NCBI RefSeq assembly: GCF_014648695.1
Contig: NZ_BMRP01000007.1
Span: forward strand, 34,263 to 82,799
Origin: Streptomyces albospinus
GTDB taxonomy: Bacteria > Actinomycetota > Actinomycetes > Streptomycetales > Streptomycetaceae
Direction: 5' to 3'
Length of the DNA stretch: 48,537 nucleotides
Shown here: positions 23,322-32,056 of the stretch, piece after piece
Layout: the number at the start of each line of letters is the position of its first letter
Numbering within the stretch: position 1 is the stretch's first letter
Program-made: the position numbers and the translations under genes
The notes under the pieces: model-generated
The model's database searches: none
Told to the model about the DNA's origin: nothing
What the model saw: only the letters and a program-made list of their open reading frames with translations

Positions 23322-24617
23322 TCAGCCCTCCAGGAAGGCCGTCAGGGCGTTCGCCAGCAGATACGGGTCCTGGGCGCCGCACAGCTCGCGGGCCGAGTGC
23401 ATGGACAGGATCGCCACGCCGATGTCGACGGTCGCGATGCCGTGCCGGGCCGCGGTGATCGGCCCGATCGTCGTGCCGCACGGCATCGCGTTGTTGGACA
23501 CGAACGACTGCCACGGCACGCCGGCCCGCTCGCACGCCGCCGCGAAGACGGCCCGCCCGCTGCCGTCCGTCGCATACCGCTGGTTGACGTTCACCTTGAG
23601 GATCGGCCCGCCGTTGGGCATCGGGTGGTGCCCGGGGTCGTGCCGCTCGCTGTAGTTGGGGTGGACGGCGTGACCGGTGTCGGACGACAGGCAGACGGTG
23701 CCGGCGAAGGCCCGCGCCCGGTCCTCGTACCTACCGCCGCGGGCGAAGACCGAGCGCTCCAGCACCGTGCCGAGCAGCGGGCCGTCGGCGCCGGTGTCCG
23801 ACTGGCTGCCGTTCTCCTCGTGGTCGAAGGCGGCCAGCACCGGGATGCCGGTCAGGCTGCTGCCGGCGGCTGCCGCAGCGGCGAGCGCGGCCGTACCGGC
23901 GTGCACGGACAGCAGGTTGTCCATCCGCGGCCCGGCGACCAGTTCGCGGTCGCGCCCCAGATAGGCGGGGGGCTCAACGCTGTGCACCATCAGGTCCCAG
24001 CCCTTGATGTCCTCCGCCGGGACCCCGGTCTCCTCCGCCACGAACGCGATCAGATCGCCCTCGGCGACCTCGCCCAGGCCCCAGATCGGCGTCATATGGC
24101 GCTGCTTGTCGAGCTTGAGCCCGTCGGTGTTCACCGAGCGGTCCAGGTGGACGGCGAGCTGCGGCACTCGCAGCAGCGGCCGGTCCACGTTGACCAGCCG
24201 GTGGCTGCCGTCGCGCAGCGTCACCCGGCCGCTGAGCCCCAGATCGCGGTCGAGCCAGGTGTTGAGCAGCGTGCCGCCGTAGATCTCGACGGCGATCTGC
24301 CGCCAGCCGCGGGCCCCGGTGTCCGGGATCGGCTTGACGCGCAGATTGGGCGAGTCGGTGTGCGCTCCGACGATGCGGTACGGGGTCGCGGGAGTTGCGC
24401 CCTCGGGGACGTACCACGCGATGATGGCGCCGCCGCGCAGCACGTACTTGCCGCCGCTCTCGCCGCCCCACTCGTCGGTCTCCGCCACCTGCCGGAAGCC
24501 GGCCTTCTCCAGCCGCTCCGCCGCGTTCGCCACCGCGTGGTAGGGCGACGGGCTGGCGGCGAGGAAGGACATCAGGTCGTCGGTGTGGCCGCGGTCGAAG
24601 CGGGTGGAGTTGGTCAT
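23322..24617 (-). CDS. apeB: M18-family aminopeptidase
   Basis: 431-aa zinc aminopeptidase, probably cytoplasmic, that removes N-terminal (often acidic) residues from peptides. Seen: metal-binding VGAHTDSPNLRVKP, MDNLLSVHAG with bridging Asp, AAFDHEENGS with the catalytic and metal Glu residues, SSDTGHAVHPNY, and the final metal His in ILSMHSARE. Length is normal for M18. The start ATG 24617 begins MTNSTRFDRGHTDDL; the longer frame to 24719 is not supported. Its stop is one base before the TTG of the SARP gene, so the two form an operon with likely translational coupling, an unusual partner for a housekeeping peptidase. Confidence 0.92.
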   Translation of the reverse strand: MTNSTRFDRGHTDDLMSFLAASPSPYHAVANAAERLEKAGFRQVAETDEWGGESGGKYVLRGGAIIAWYVPEGATPATPYRIVGAHTDSPNLRVKPIPDTGARGWRQIAVEIYGGTLLNTWLDRDLGLSGRVTLRDGSHRLVNVDRPLLRVPQLAVHLDRSVNTDGLKLDKQRHMTPIWGLGEVAEGDLIAFVAEETGVPAEDIKGWDLMVHSVEPPAYLGRDRELVAGPRMDNLLSVHAGTAALAAAAAAGSSLTGIPVLAAFDHEENGSQSDTGADGPLLGTVLERSVFARGGRYEDRARAFAGTVCLSSDTGHAVHPNYSERHDPGHHPMPNGGPILKVNVNQRYATDGSGRAVFAAACERAGVPWQSFVSNNAMPCGTTIGPITAARHGIATVDIGVAILSMHSARELCGAQDPYLLANALTAFLEG

Positions 24618-24798
24618 GGATTCAGCATAAGGAGCGAAGTCCGCTATTCCCCGTGCCCCGGGGGCGCGACTCCGTTGCCTTCCGGCCACGATTTCCGCAT
24701 TCCAGGCCGCCGACCCCACTGGAGCGAACGATTCCGTTTCTGGCCGGGCGCACCGGCCCCAGCCGGCTCGTCCGCCTCATCCGGCCCGGAACGACGAC

Positions 24799-24828
24799 GC
24801 CCGCCTCCTCGGGGGAAGGGAGGCGGGC
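24799..24828. other. Hairpin GCCCGCCTCC / GGAGGCGGGC
   Basis: 10-bp perfect stem and 10-base loop, about 50 bases beyond the acyl-CoA dehydrogenase terminator. It may be a backup terminator. Confidence 0.5.
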
Positions 24829-24875
24829 AGCCATCAGTCTGGTCGCCGATTCTGAGAGCTCTCTAAGAAAGGCGT

Positions 24876-24904
24876 GACGGTCCGGGAACAGGCCCCGGAC
24901 CGTC
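24876..24904 (-). terminator. Terminator hairpin of the acyl-CoA dehydrogenase gene
   Basis: Perfect 11-bp stem (GACGGTCCGGG / CCCGGACCGTC) with a 7-base loop, 21 bases after the stop of the leftward gene. Confidence 0.78.
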
Positions 24905-24924
24905 GGGACGTGAGGGAGCGTCGC

Positions 24925-26751
24925 TCAGAACGCGGCCTCGTCGAGCTCCATCAGCGACTGGTCGACGGACTCGGCCAGCCCGCGCTGCACCGCGACGCCC
25001 GGCAGGACGTTGTGCGCGAAGAACTTCGCGGCGGCGATCTTGCCCTCGTAGAACGGCTTGTCCTTCGAGGACGCACCGGCCAGCTTCCCGGCCGCCACTG
25101 CCGCGCCCTTGAGGAGCAGGTAGCCGATGACGACGTCACCGGAGGCCATCAGCAGGCGGGTGGTGTTCAGACCGACCTTGTAGATGGACTTGACGTCCTT
25201 CTCCGTGGCGGCGAGGTCGGTCAGCATGGCGCCGACGATCGCCTCCAGGTCGGCGGCGGCCTTGGCCAGCTCGCCGCGGGCCTGCTCCAGCTCCGCGCCG
25301 CCCTCGGCGTCGGCCAGGAACTTCTTGATCGTGTCCGAGAGCTGGGTCAGCGCCGCGCCCTGGTTGCGGACGATCTTCCGGAAGAAGAAGTCCTGCCCCT
25401 GGATGGCGGTGGTGCCCTCGTAGAGGGTGTCGATCTTGGAGTCCCGGATGTACTGCTCGATCGGGTACTCCTGGAGGTAGCCGGAGCCGCCGAAGGTCTG
25501 GAGCGACTGGGCCAGCTGCTCGTAGGACTTCTCCGAGCCGTAGCCCTTGACGATCGGCAGCAGCAGGTCGTTCAGCGCGTTCTCGGCGGAGGCGTCCTCG
25601 CCGGCGGCCTCCTTGATGAGGATCTCGTCCTGGACCGTCGCGGTGTACAGCACCAGGGCGCGCATGCCCTCGGCGTACGCCTTCTGCGTCATCAGCGAGC
25701 GGCGCACGTCGGGGTGGTGGGTGATGGTGACGCGCGGCGCGGCCTTGTCGGTGAACGCGGCCAGATCCGGGCCCTGCACGCGCTCCTTGGCGTACTCCAG
25801 GGCGTTCAGGTAGCCGGTCGAGAGGGTGGCGATGGCCTTCGTGCCGACCATCATCCGGGCGAACTCGATGATCCGGAACATCTGGCGGATGCCGTCGTGC
25901 TTCTCGCCGATCAGCCAGCCCTTGGCGGGGTGGCGGTCGCCGAAGGTCATCTCACAGGTGTTGGACGCCTTGAGGCCCATCTTGTGCTCGACGTTGGTGG
26001 CGTAGACGCCGTTGCGCTCGCCCAGCTCGCCGGTCTCGAAGTCGAACTCGTACTTCGGCACGAGGAAGAGCGACAGGCCCTTGGTGCCGGGGCCGTGGCC
26101 CTCGGGGCGGGCGAGGACGTAGTGGAGGATGTTGTCCGTCATGTCGTGCTCACCGGACGTGATGAAGCGCTTCACGCCCTCGATGTGCCAGGAGCCGTCC
26201 TCCTGCTTGACGGCCTTGGTGCGTCCGGCACCGACGTCCGAGCCGGCGTCGGGCTCGGTCAGTACCATCGTGGAGCCCCAGGCCTTCTCCGTGGCGAGCT
26301 TCGCGATGTGCTTCTGCTGCTCGGTACCCTCCTCGAAGAGCACACCGGCGAAGGCCGGGCCGGAGGCGTACATCCACACCGCCGGGTTCGAGCCCAGGAT
26401 GGACTCGGCGAAGGCCCACAGCAGCGAGCGCGGCGTGGTGGTGCCGCCGATCTCCTCCGGGACGCCCAGGCGCCACCACTCGGCGTCCATGTAGGCCTGG
26501 TAGCTCTTCTTGAAGGTGTCCGGGACCGGCGCGGTGTTGGTGTCCGGGTCGAAGACCGGGGGATTCCGGTCGGCGTCCGCGTACGAATCGGCCAGCTCGT
26601 TCTCCGACAGCCGGGCGATCTCGGACAGCACGCTCTTGGCGGTGTCGACGTCCATCTCCGCGAACGGTCCGGTGCCGTACACGCTGTCACGGCCGAGCAC
26701 CTCGAAGAGGTTGAACTCGATGTCGCGGAGATTCGACTTGTAGTGCCCCAT
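24925..26751 (-). CDS. Acyl-CoA dehydrogenase with C-terminal extension
   Basis: 608-aa FAD enzyme that oxidises an acyl-CoA to the 2-enoyl-CoA in fatty-acid breakdown. Seen: N-terminal helical domain; flavin-binding [17 protein letters not shown] (162-178) and [11 protein letters not shown]-terminal helical domain with [20 protein letters not shown]; and Glu445 in [12 protein letters not shown] at the usual catalytic position. A further domain of about 130 residues follows, as in the large (about 600 aa) FadE5-like members. The start ATG 26751 follows GGAG; a longer frame to 26847 is unlikely. The upstream region carries a TACCCGCGGGTA palindrome. The acyl chain length used is not evident. 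Confidence 0.93.
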   Translation of the reverse strand: MGHYKSNLRDIEFNLFEVLGRDSVYGTGPFAEMDVDTAKSVLSEIARLSENELADSYADADRNPPVFDPDTNTAPVPDTFKKSYQAYMDAEWWRLGVPEEIGGTTTPRSLLWAFAESILGSNPAVWMYASGPAFAGVLFEEGTEQQKHIAKLATEKAWGSTMVLTEPDAGSDVGAGRTKAVKQEDGSWHIEGVKRFITSGEHDMTDNILHYVLARPEGHGPGTKGLSLFLVPKYEFDFETGELGERNGVYATNVEHKMGLKASNTCEMTFGDRHPAKGWLIGEKHDGIRQMFRIIEFARMMVGTKAIATLSTGYLNALEYAKERVQGPDLAAFTDKAAPRVTITHHPDVRRSLMTQKAYAEGMRALVLYTATVQDEILIKEAAGEDASAENALNDLLLPIVKGYGSEKSYEQLAQSLQTFGGSGYLQEYPIEQYIRDSKIDTLYEGTTAIQGQDFFFRKIVRNQGAALTQLSDTIKKFLADAEGGAELEQARGELAKAAADLEAIVGAMLTDLAATEKDVKSIYKVGLNTTRLLMASGDVVIGYLLLKGAAVAAGKLAGASSKDKPFYEGKIAAAKFFAHNVLPGVAVQRGLAESVDQSLMELDEAAF

Positions 26752-26855
26752 GGGTACGGCTCCGTAAGGGTTCGGGAGGGCCTCTGTGCGAGGACGGACC
26801 TCGATGCGAGGAAGGGACCTCGATACGCAATACCTGCAAGTAGTCATGATGATGC

Positions 26856-26867
26856 TACCCGCGGGTA
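26856..26867. promoter_or_regulatory. Palindrome TACCCGCGGGTA, candidate operator
   Basis: Perfect 12-bp palindrome in the divergent gap, about 105 bases upstream of the acyl-CoA dehydrogenase start and 76 bases upstream of the SseB-like start. Symmetry of this kind fits a TetR-family fatty-acid regulator; the protein is not encoded nearby. Confidence 0.5.
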
Positions 26868-26942
26868 ATAAGAAGCAACCCCTAACGGCCGATCTGTGAC
26901 GAGCGTCCCCCGCGCAATCCCCGAATCAGTACGCTGTGGCGC

Positions 26943-27419
26943 ATGTACGGCTACGACCAGAACGCGGGTGCCGGGCAGCAGCAGTACGGAGCTCCGCCGC
27001 CCCCGCCGCAGCAACCGGCCCCCGGGGGCTACGGCGAGCAGCCGCTCTATCCCGAGCCGTCCCCGCCCTCCCTCGCCGACGCGGTGCGCGCCTTCACCAC
27101 CGGCTCGATGTCGGCCGAGGACTTCCAGGGCATCTTCTCGACGTCGAAGGTCTACTGCCCGCGCGGTGACAACCCGGGCTTCCTGGCGCTGCACAACACC
27201 CAGCAGCCGGTGATCCCGATGTTCACCTCGCTCAAGGAGCTGCGCCGGTACGCGGGCAAGGAGTCCAAGTACTTCGTGATCACCGGCGCCGAGGTGCTCG
27301 ATCTGCTGCCCACCGGCTACGGCTTCGTCCTCGACATGGAGGGCGACCACCGGATGGTCTTCGATGCCAAGGCTGTGGAGCAGATGGTCGACTTCGCCAT
27401 GCGGCGCATGTACGGCTGA
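26943..27419 (+). CDS. SseB-domain protein
   Basis: 158-aa protein with the SseB N-terminal domain. Seen: a Gly/Gln/Pro-rich, probably disordered start (about 1-40), then SLADAVRAFTTGSMSAEDFQ, VYCPRGDNPGFLALHN, QPVIPMFTSLKELRRYAGKE and a final hydrophobic strand with DMEGDHRMVFDAKAVEQMVD. The family is named after an E. coli gene linked to serine sensitivity, but its biochemical role is unknown. In actinobacteria it is common as a stand-alone small protein. The start is ATG 26943, with no clear ribosome-binding site. Divergent from the acyl-CoA dehydrogenase. Confidence 0.8.
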   Translation: MYGYDQNAGAGQQQYGAPPPPPQQPAPGGYGEQPLYPEPSPPSLADAVRAFTTGSMSAEDFQGIFSTSKVYCPRGDNPGFLALHNTQQPVIPMFTSLKELRRYAGKESKYFVITGAEVLDLLPTGYGFVLDMEGDHRMVFDAKAVEQMVDFAMRRMYG

Positions 27420-27519
27420 CCCCGACTCTCTGTACTTCACCTTTTTTCACTCCCGTCCGACCTGCGGAAACAGCAATACGGCGCATGTGGGAATGCCGCA
27501 CGCCTTGCATGTTGTTCAG

Positions 27520-27541
27520 GATTCAACTAACTTATTGAATC
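27520..27541. promoter_or_regulatory. Inverted repeat GATTCAA-8-TTGAATC upstream of the pirin gene
   Basis: Perfect 7-bp arms with an 8-base AT-rich spacer, 22 bases before the pirin start, in the position of the core promoter. It fits a dimeric repressor of the MarR or HxlR kind. Confidence 0.5.
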
Positions 27542-27563
27542 GCGAACGATCGAGGAGGCCGTC

Positions 27564-28359
27564 ATGCCCGCTGTGACCGTAGAGAACCCGTTGACCCTGC
27601 CGCGGGTGGCCGCACCCGCCGGCGTGCACACCCGGCCCGTGCTGACCGTCGCCACCGCTCCGAGCGGCCACGTATCTGATCGACGGCACGTTCGTGCACC
27701 GCGACTCGCACGGTGGCGGGGGCGTCATCAACGACGGCGACACCCAGTGGATGACGGCGGGCTCCGGCCTGCTGCACATCGAGGCGCCGCCGGAGTCGCT
27801 GGTCATGTCCGGCGGCCTCTTCCATGGCCTCCAGCTGTGGGTGAACCTGCCGAAGAGCGACAAGATGATGGCGCCGCGCTACCAGGACATCGGCGGCGGC
27901 CAGGTGAAGCTGCTGACCTCCGACGACGGCGGCGCGCTGTTGCGGCTGATCGCCGGTGACCTCGACGGCCACCGGGGGCCGGGCGTGACCCACACTCCGA
28001 TCACGATGATGCATGTGACGGTGAACCCGGGCGCCGAGGTGACGCTCCCCTGGCGCACGGACTTCAACGCCCTTGCCTATGCCCTGGCCGGCCGCGGTAC
28101 GGCCGGTGCGGAAGGCCGCCCCTTCCACATGGGCCAGGCGGTCGTCTTCGGAGCGGGAGACGCGATCACGATCCGGGCGGACGAGAGTCAGGAGTCGCGC
28201 AGCCCGAACTTCGAGGTCGTGCTGCTGGGCGGGCTGCCGATCCGCGAGCCGATGATGCACTACGGCCCGTTCGTCATGAACACCCACGCCGAACTGGCCC
28301 AGGCTTTCGAGGACTTCCAGGCCGGACGGCTTGGAACGATACCCGCCGACGCGCGCTGA
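27564..28359 (+). pseudogene. Pirin-family gene with internal deletion and frameshift
   Basis: Intact pirins are cupin iron proteins of about 300 aa. Here the original start survives (ATG 27564 behind GAGGAGG) and encodes MPAVTVENPLTLPRV...TAPSG. At about 27668-27672 the reading frame shifts by one and resumes directly at TYLIDGTFVHRDSHGGGG, continuing normally to 28359. The missing part, roughly 50 codons, contains the HPHRGFET motif and so two of the iron ligands. From 27564 the frame runs into unrelated sequence and stops near 27959. A GTG at 27694 could start a truncated protein of 221 aa lacking those ligands. The domain remnants include GLLHIEAPPES with the other His and Glu ligands. 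A real deletion is more likely than a sequencing slip, given its size. Confidence 0.82.
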
Positions 28360-28382
28360 GCGGCCCGCCGCGGAAGGGAGTC

Positions 28383-28414
28383 GGGGGCGGCGTTTCACGT
28401 GAAACGCCGCCCCC
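28383..28414. terminator. Perfect 32-bp palindrome centred on parS
   Basis: GGGGGCGGC, then parS, then GCCGCCCCC: 16-bp arms with no spacer, 24 bases after the pirin stop. As RNA it would form a strong GC-clamped hairpin, so parS doubles as the terminator core. Confidence 0.75.
28392..28405. promoter_or_regulatory. parS site, perfect
   Basis: GTTTCACGTGAAAC at the centre of a 32-bp palindrome after the pirin remnant; 31 bp from the next site. Confidence 0.93.
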
Positions 28415-28422
28415 GCACGCGT

Positions 28423-28436
28423 GTTTCACGTGAAAC
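28423..28436. promoter_or_regulatory. parS site, perfect
   Basis: GTTTCACGTGAAAC, 31 bp after the previous site and 85 bp before the AI-2E transporter start. Confidence 0.93.
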
Positions 28437-28520
28437 GCCGGCCCGTGCGCGGTGCGCCGGTACCGCTGCCACCGCGCCCCATGCCCGTCAACTGCCGCAC
28501 AGGCGTGGTGGACTGTCGAG

Positions 28521-29684
28521 GTGCGAAACGACTCGGATCAAGACCGGAGCGGCGCCGAGCCCGGCCGGCCGCCGCACGACAGGCAGCCGCTGCTGCCGAT
28601 CGAGGCCCGCCGGGCCGCGGCCTGGTGCGCGGCGGTGCTCCTGGTCGCGGCCGTGCTGGGCGTCGGGGTGTGGCTCTGTGTCGAGCTGAGCGCCGCAGTC
28701 ACGCCCGTCCTGCTGGCGCTGCTCGGCAGCGCGCTGCTCGGGCCGCTCTACCGGCAGCTGGTGTCGATGAAACTCAACCGTTCGCTGGCGGCCGGGCTGA
28801 CCTGCGCCGTGCTGGTGGTCGTGGTCGGCGGCGCCGGATACATCGTGGTCAGCGCGCTGGTCGACACCGGTGACCAGATCCTCGCGTCGCTCAAGGACGC
28901 CGCCTCGGACCTGTCCAAGCACTTCGGCATGGCCGGCAACTCGCTCAGCGACCTCGCCACCAACGCCAAGACCCTGGTCACCAAGTTCGGCGGCACCGCG
29001 GCCTCGGGGCTGCTGGCCGGTGTCAGCATCGTCGGCCAGTTCATCGCCGCGGCGGTGCTGGCCCTGCTGCTGACGTTCTTCTTCCTGCGGGACTCGGACA
29101 AGGCCGTCCGCGCGCTGCATGACTGGGCGCCGGGCGACTCGGCGCCGCAGCTGGAGCGGATGGCCCGGCGTGGCTTCCAGTCCATCGAGGGCTTTATGCG
29201 CGGCACCACCGTCATCGCGCTGATCGACGCCATCTGCATCACCGTCGGACTGCTGATCCTCCAGGTGCCGGGCGCCCTCGGCCTGGGCGCGCTGGTCTTC
29301 GTCGGCGCGTATATCCCCTACCTCGGCGCGTTCATCTCCGGTGCGGTGGCGATCCTGGTGGCGTTCGCGGACCGCGGCATCGTGATCGCGCTCTGGGCGC
29401 TCGGCGTGGTCGTCGCCGTACAGGTGCTGGAAGGCCATGTGCTCCAGCCGATGATCCAGAGCCGCACGGTGCAGATGCACCCGGCAGTGGTCATGCTGGC
29501 GATCACGGCAGGTGCGAGCGTCGCCGGCATTCTCGGCATGCTGCTGTCCGTACCGCTGACCGCAGCCGCCTCCGGTGTGCTCCACGAGCTGCGCAAGGGC
29601 TACGCGGCGGACTCCGGCACCGGCTCCTCCGGACCCGATGACACCGGGCCGGACGGCTCCGCCACCGCTCCGGCGTCCTCGTAG
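28521..29684 (+). CDS. AI-2E family membrane transporter/permease
   Basis: 387-aa protein of the PerM/AI-2E (TqsA-like) family. Seen: about 7-8 hydrophobic segments (two at the start, for example AAAWCAAVLLVAAVLGVGVW; GLTCAVLVVVVGGAGYIVVS; then FIAAAVLALLLTFFFLRDS), an amphipathic middle and the family's conserved GAYIPYLGAFISGAVAILVA and VLEGHVLQPMIQSRTVQMHP. Members export diverse molecules or ions; the substrate is unknown. The start is GTG 28521 behind GGTGGA; a longer frame from 28452 is less likely. The Ser/Pro/Gly-rich C-terminus overlaps the end of the opposite-strand phosphatase gene by 85 bases. Confidence 0.85.
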   Translation: MRNDSDQDRSGAEPGRPPHDRQPLLPIEARRAAAWCAAVLLVAAVLGVGVWLCVELSAAVTPVLLALLGSALLGPLYRQLVSMKLNRSLAAGLTCAVLVVVVGGAGYIVVSALVDTGDQILASLKDAASDLSKHFGMAGNSLSDLATNAKTLVTKFGGTAASGLLAGVSIVGQFIAAAVLALLLTFFFLRDSDKAVRALHDWAPGDSAPQLERMARRGFQSIEGFMRGTTVIALIDAICITVGLLILQVPGALGLGALVFVGAYIPYLGAFISGAVAILVAFADRGIVIALWALGVVVAVQVLEGHVLQPMIQSRTVQMHPAVVMLAITAGASVAGILGMLLSVPLTAAASGVLHELRKGYAADSGTGSSGPDDTGPDGSATAPASS

Positions 29685-31786
29685 AGCTCGAACCAGGTCG
29701 ACTTGCCGTCCCCGCGCGGGTCCACTCCCCACGCGGCGGCCAGCAGCTCCATCAGCACCAGACCCCGCCCCGAGGACGCCAGTTCGCCGGGCCTGCGGCG
29801 GTGCGGCAGCTCATCGCTCCCGTCGGCGACGTCGACCCGGATGCGCCGGCCGCCGCGCTCACCGGAGATCTCGGCGACCAGCAGCGCGTCCCCGTCGGTG
29901 TGCATCAGCACGTTGGTGACCATCTCGGAGACCATCAGCACCGCCGAGTCGACCTGGTCCGGGTCGGCCCAGTCGTGCAGCACCGCGCGGAGCTGCCGGC
30001 GTGCTTCGGCTATCCGTTCCGGCTCGGCCTGGGCGACGGAGAACACAGTCCGCCGTACGGGCTGTTGCGCGAGCCGCCCGCCGGTGCCCACCCCGCAGCT
30101 GCCGCCGTGGCGGGAGAGCAGCAGGACGGCGATGTCGTCCTCGCGGCGGTCCACCAGCGGCCCGGTGGTGTGGTGCGAGGACGGGCCGTGCACGGCCTGG
30201 ACGAGGGTGTCGGCGAGCCGCTCCAGACTCTCACCGCCGGTCTCCTCTGCTCCTGCGTCATGTCCTTCGAAGATGTCGCGCAGCCTGGCCCAGCCGGTCT
30301 CCAGGTCGTGCCCACCGGTCTCGATCAGCCCGTCGGTGCACACCAGCATGGTCTCGCCGGGTTCCAGGACGAGCCGGGTGGTGGGGTAGTCGGTGTCCGG
30401 GTCGATGCCGAGCGGCAGCCCGCCCGCGGTGGGCCGGACCAGCATCGTGCCGTCGGCCATCCGGATCGCCGGGTCGGGGTGGCCGGCCCGCGCGATGTCC
30501 AGCAGCCCGGTGGCCGGGTCCACCTCGACGTACAGGCAGGTTGCGAAGCGCTGGTCCTCACCGTGGCCCCGGAGCTCGGTCTCGTTGATCCCGGCGAGAA
30601 AGCGCGAGGCGCGGGAGAGGACCGCGTCGGGGTGGTGGCCCTCGGAGGCGTAGGCGCGCAGCGCGATCCGCAACTGCCCCATCAGGCCCGCGGCCCGTAC
30701 GTCGTGCCCCTGGACGTCCCCGATGACCAGCGCGATCCGGCCGGACGGCAGCGGGATCATGTCGTACCAGTCGCCGCCGACCTCCAGCCCGCCACCGGTC
30801 GGCACATAGCGGGCCGCGACCGTCATCCCCGGGATGTCGGGCTGCACCGTCGGCATCATGCTGCGCTGCAACCCCACCGCCAGCTCGTGCTGCGACTCCT
30901 GCACACCGGCCCTGGCCAGCGCTTGCGCCAGCATCCGGGCGACGGTGGTCAGCACCGAGCGCTCGTCGGGTGTGAAGGCGACCGGCTGGGCGAAGCCGGC
31001 CATCCAGGCGCCGATCGTGCGGCCCGCGTTGACCAGCGGCAGAAACGCCCACGAGGTCCGCCGGAAGCGGGCGGCCAGCGGCCAGGTGGAGGGGTAGCGG
31101 CGCCGGTACTCCTCGGGGGTGGGGAGGTAGATGGCCCGGCCGGTCCGGATGACCTCGGCCGCCGGATATTCGGTCTCCAACGTCATGCCGGAGAACGGCC
31201 GCTCGTCGCCGGGGCGGTGGCCGTGGTGGCCGATGACCGAGAGCCGGTCGCCCTCGATGCCGAAGACCGCCAGGCCGTCCGGCATGAACCCCGGCATGGA
31301 CAGTCCGGCCGCGACCCGCAGGACCTCGGCGGTCGACCGCGCCTCGGCCAGCGCCCGGCCCGCGTCCAGGAGGAACGCCTCGCGCGAGCGGCGCCAGTCG
31401 CCGGTGATCGGGGTGTGCGCCGCGGACGTGCCGGGCTGCGGTTCGGGGACTTCCTGGAGGGTGCCCACCAGATCGAAGTCGCCGTTGACGATCCGGGGCC
31501 GGGAGCGGGTGCGGACGATGCGCAGCACCCGCCCGCGCTCGTCGACGATGCGCAGCCGGGCCTCGGCGAGGGTTCCTTCGGAGACGGCGAGCTGGACGAC
31601 GCCGTTGATCTCGGCGAAGTCCACGGGATGAAAACGGGACCGCACCGCGGCCTCGGTCAGCTCCACCGGCTCGGCGGGAAGCCCGAGGAGCCGGGCCGCT
31701 TCGGCGTCGAGGGTCACCCGGCCCGATGCGTTGTCCCAGCGCCACAGGCCGGTCGCGATGGCGGCCAGGAGATCCTCGGTGCGCAT
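29600..31786 (-). CDS. SpoIIE-type PP2C phosphatase with PAS, GAF and ATPase domains
   Basis: 728-aa signalling protein, no membrane segments. Domains in order: a PAS-like region (1-110); a GAF domain (about 130-290; SWAFLPLVNAGRTIGAWMAG); a SpoIIE/PP2C phosphatase (about 310-530; VGGDWYDMIPLPSGRIALVI, GDVQGHDVRAAGLMGQLR, ARAGHPDPAI, VCTDGLIE, RREDDIAVLLL) with the metal-binding Asp residues present; and a HATPase/anti-sigma-like domain (about 570-690; VLMVSEMVTNVLMHTDG, SGRGLVLMELLAAAWG). Such proteins control sigma factors by dephosphorylating anti-anti-sigma proteins, and here a kinase-like domain is on the same chain. The partners are not in this window. The C-terminal tail overlaps the convergent AI-2E gene. 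Confidence 0.92.
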   Translation of the reverse strand: MRTEDLLAAIATGLWRWDNASGRVTLDAEAARLLGLPAEPVELTEAAVRSRFHPVDFAEINGVVQLAVSEGTLAEARLRIVDERGRVLRIVRTRSRPRIVNGDFDLVGTLQEVPEPQPGTSAAHTPITGDWRRSREAFLLDAGRALAEARSTAEVLRVAAGLSMPGFMPDGLAVFGIEGDRLSVIGHHGHRPGDERPFSGMTLETEYPAAEVIRTGRAIYLPTPEEYRRRYPSTWPLAARFRRTSWAFLPLVNAGRTIGAWMAGFAQPVAFTPDERSVLTTVARMLAQALARAGVQESQHELAVGLQRSMMPTVQPDIPGMTVAARYVPTGGGLEVGGDWYDMIPLPSGRIALVIGDVQGHDVRAAGLMGQLRIALRAYASEGHHPDAVLSRASRFLAGINETELRGHGEDQRFATCLYVEVDPATGLLDIARAGHPDPAIRMADGTMLVRPTAGGLPLGIDPDTDYPTTRLVLEPGETMLVCTDGLIETGGHDLETGWARLRDIFEGHDAGAEETGGESLERLADTLVQAVHGPSSHHTTGPLVDRREDDIAVLLLSRHGGSCGVGTGGRLAQQPVRRTVFSVAQAEPERIAEARRQLRAVLHDWADPDQVDSAVLMVSEMVTNVLMHTDGDALLVAEISGERGGRRIRVDVADGSDELPHRRRPGELASSGRGLVLMELLAAAWGVDPRGDGKSTWFELYEDAGAVAEPSGPVSSGPEEPVPESAA

Positions 31787-32056
31787 TGCATCACTTTATG
31801 TGGGTTTGCCGAAGCCCGGCCAACGAGCCGGACGTGACCGTCGTCGCAGCAGGGGTGCCCGGTCTCACGTCGGAGAGGGCCTGATGGGGATATGTCAACC
31901 AGGTCATAGGGGCCGGGCGGTAACCTGGAGCGGTTATGCCATTCCTGGGGTGGTCTTCGGGTGATCCACAAGGCGATCGATCGGGCGTTCGAGTCTCGTG
32001 TCGCCCCTTCTCTCCCGACAGCTCCCCACCTCGACTCGCGACGACTTGGATGAGCG
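31787..32056. promoter_or_regulatory. Divergent promoter region, phosphatase / aspS
   Basis: This 270-bp stretch carries both promoters. A TAACCT at 31921-31926 is a possible -10 box for aspS, but I found no -35 at proper spacing. No T-box-like structure was recognised. Confidence 0.4.

Larger units (their letters stand above)
24618..24924. other. Gene-free interval with two hairpins
   Basis: This 307-bp stretch lies between the acyl-CoA dehydrogenase stop and the aminopeptidase start, both leftward. It contains the hairpins at 24799-24828 and 24876-24904 and presumably the aminopeptidase promoter. No gene is supported. Confidence 0.5.

Noticed and set aside
28421..28873. Frames beginning MFHVKR at several places
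   Set aside because: They arise because parS reads as Phe-His-Val-Lys in one frame; the following sequence is not protein-like.
31921..32056. T-box or other tRNA-sensing leader before aspS
   Set aside because: No specifier loop or conserved T-box sequence is visible.
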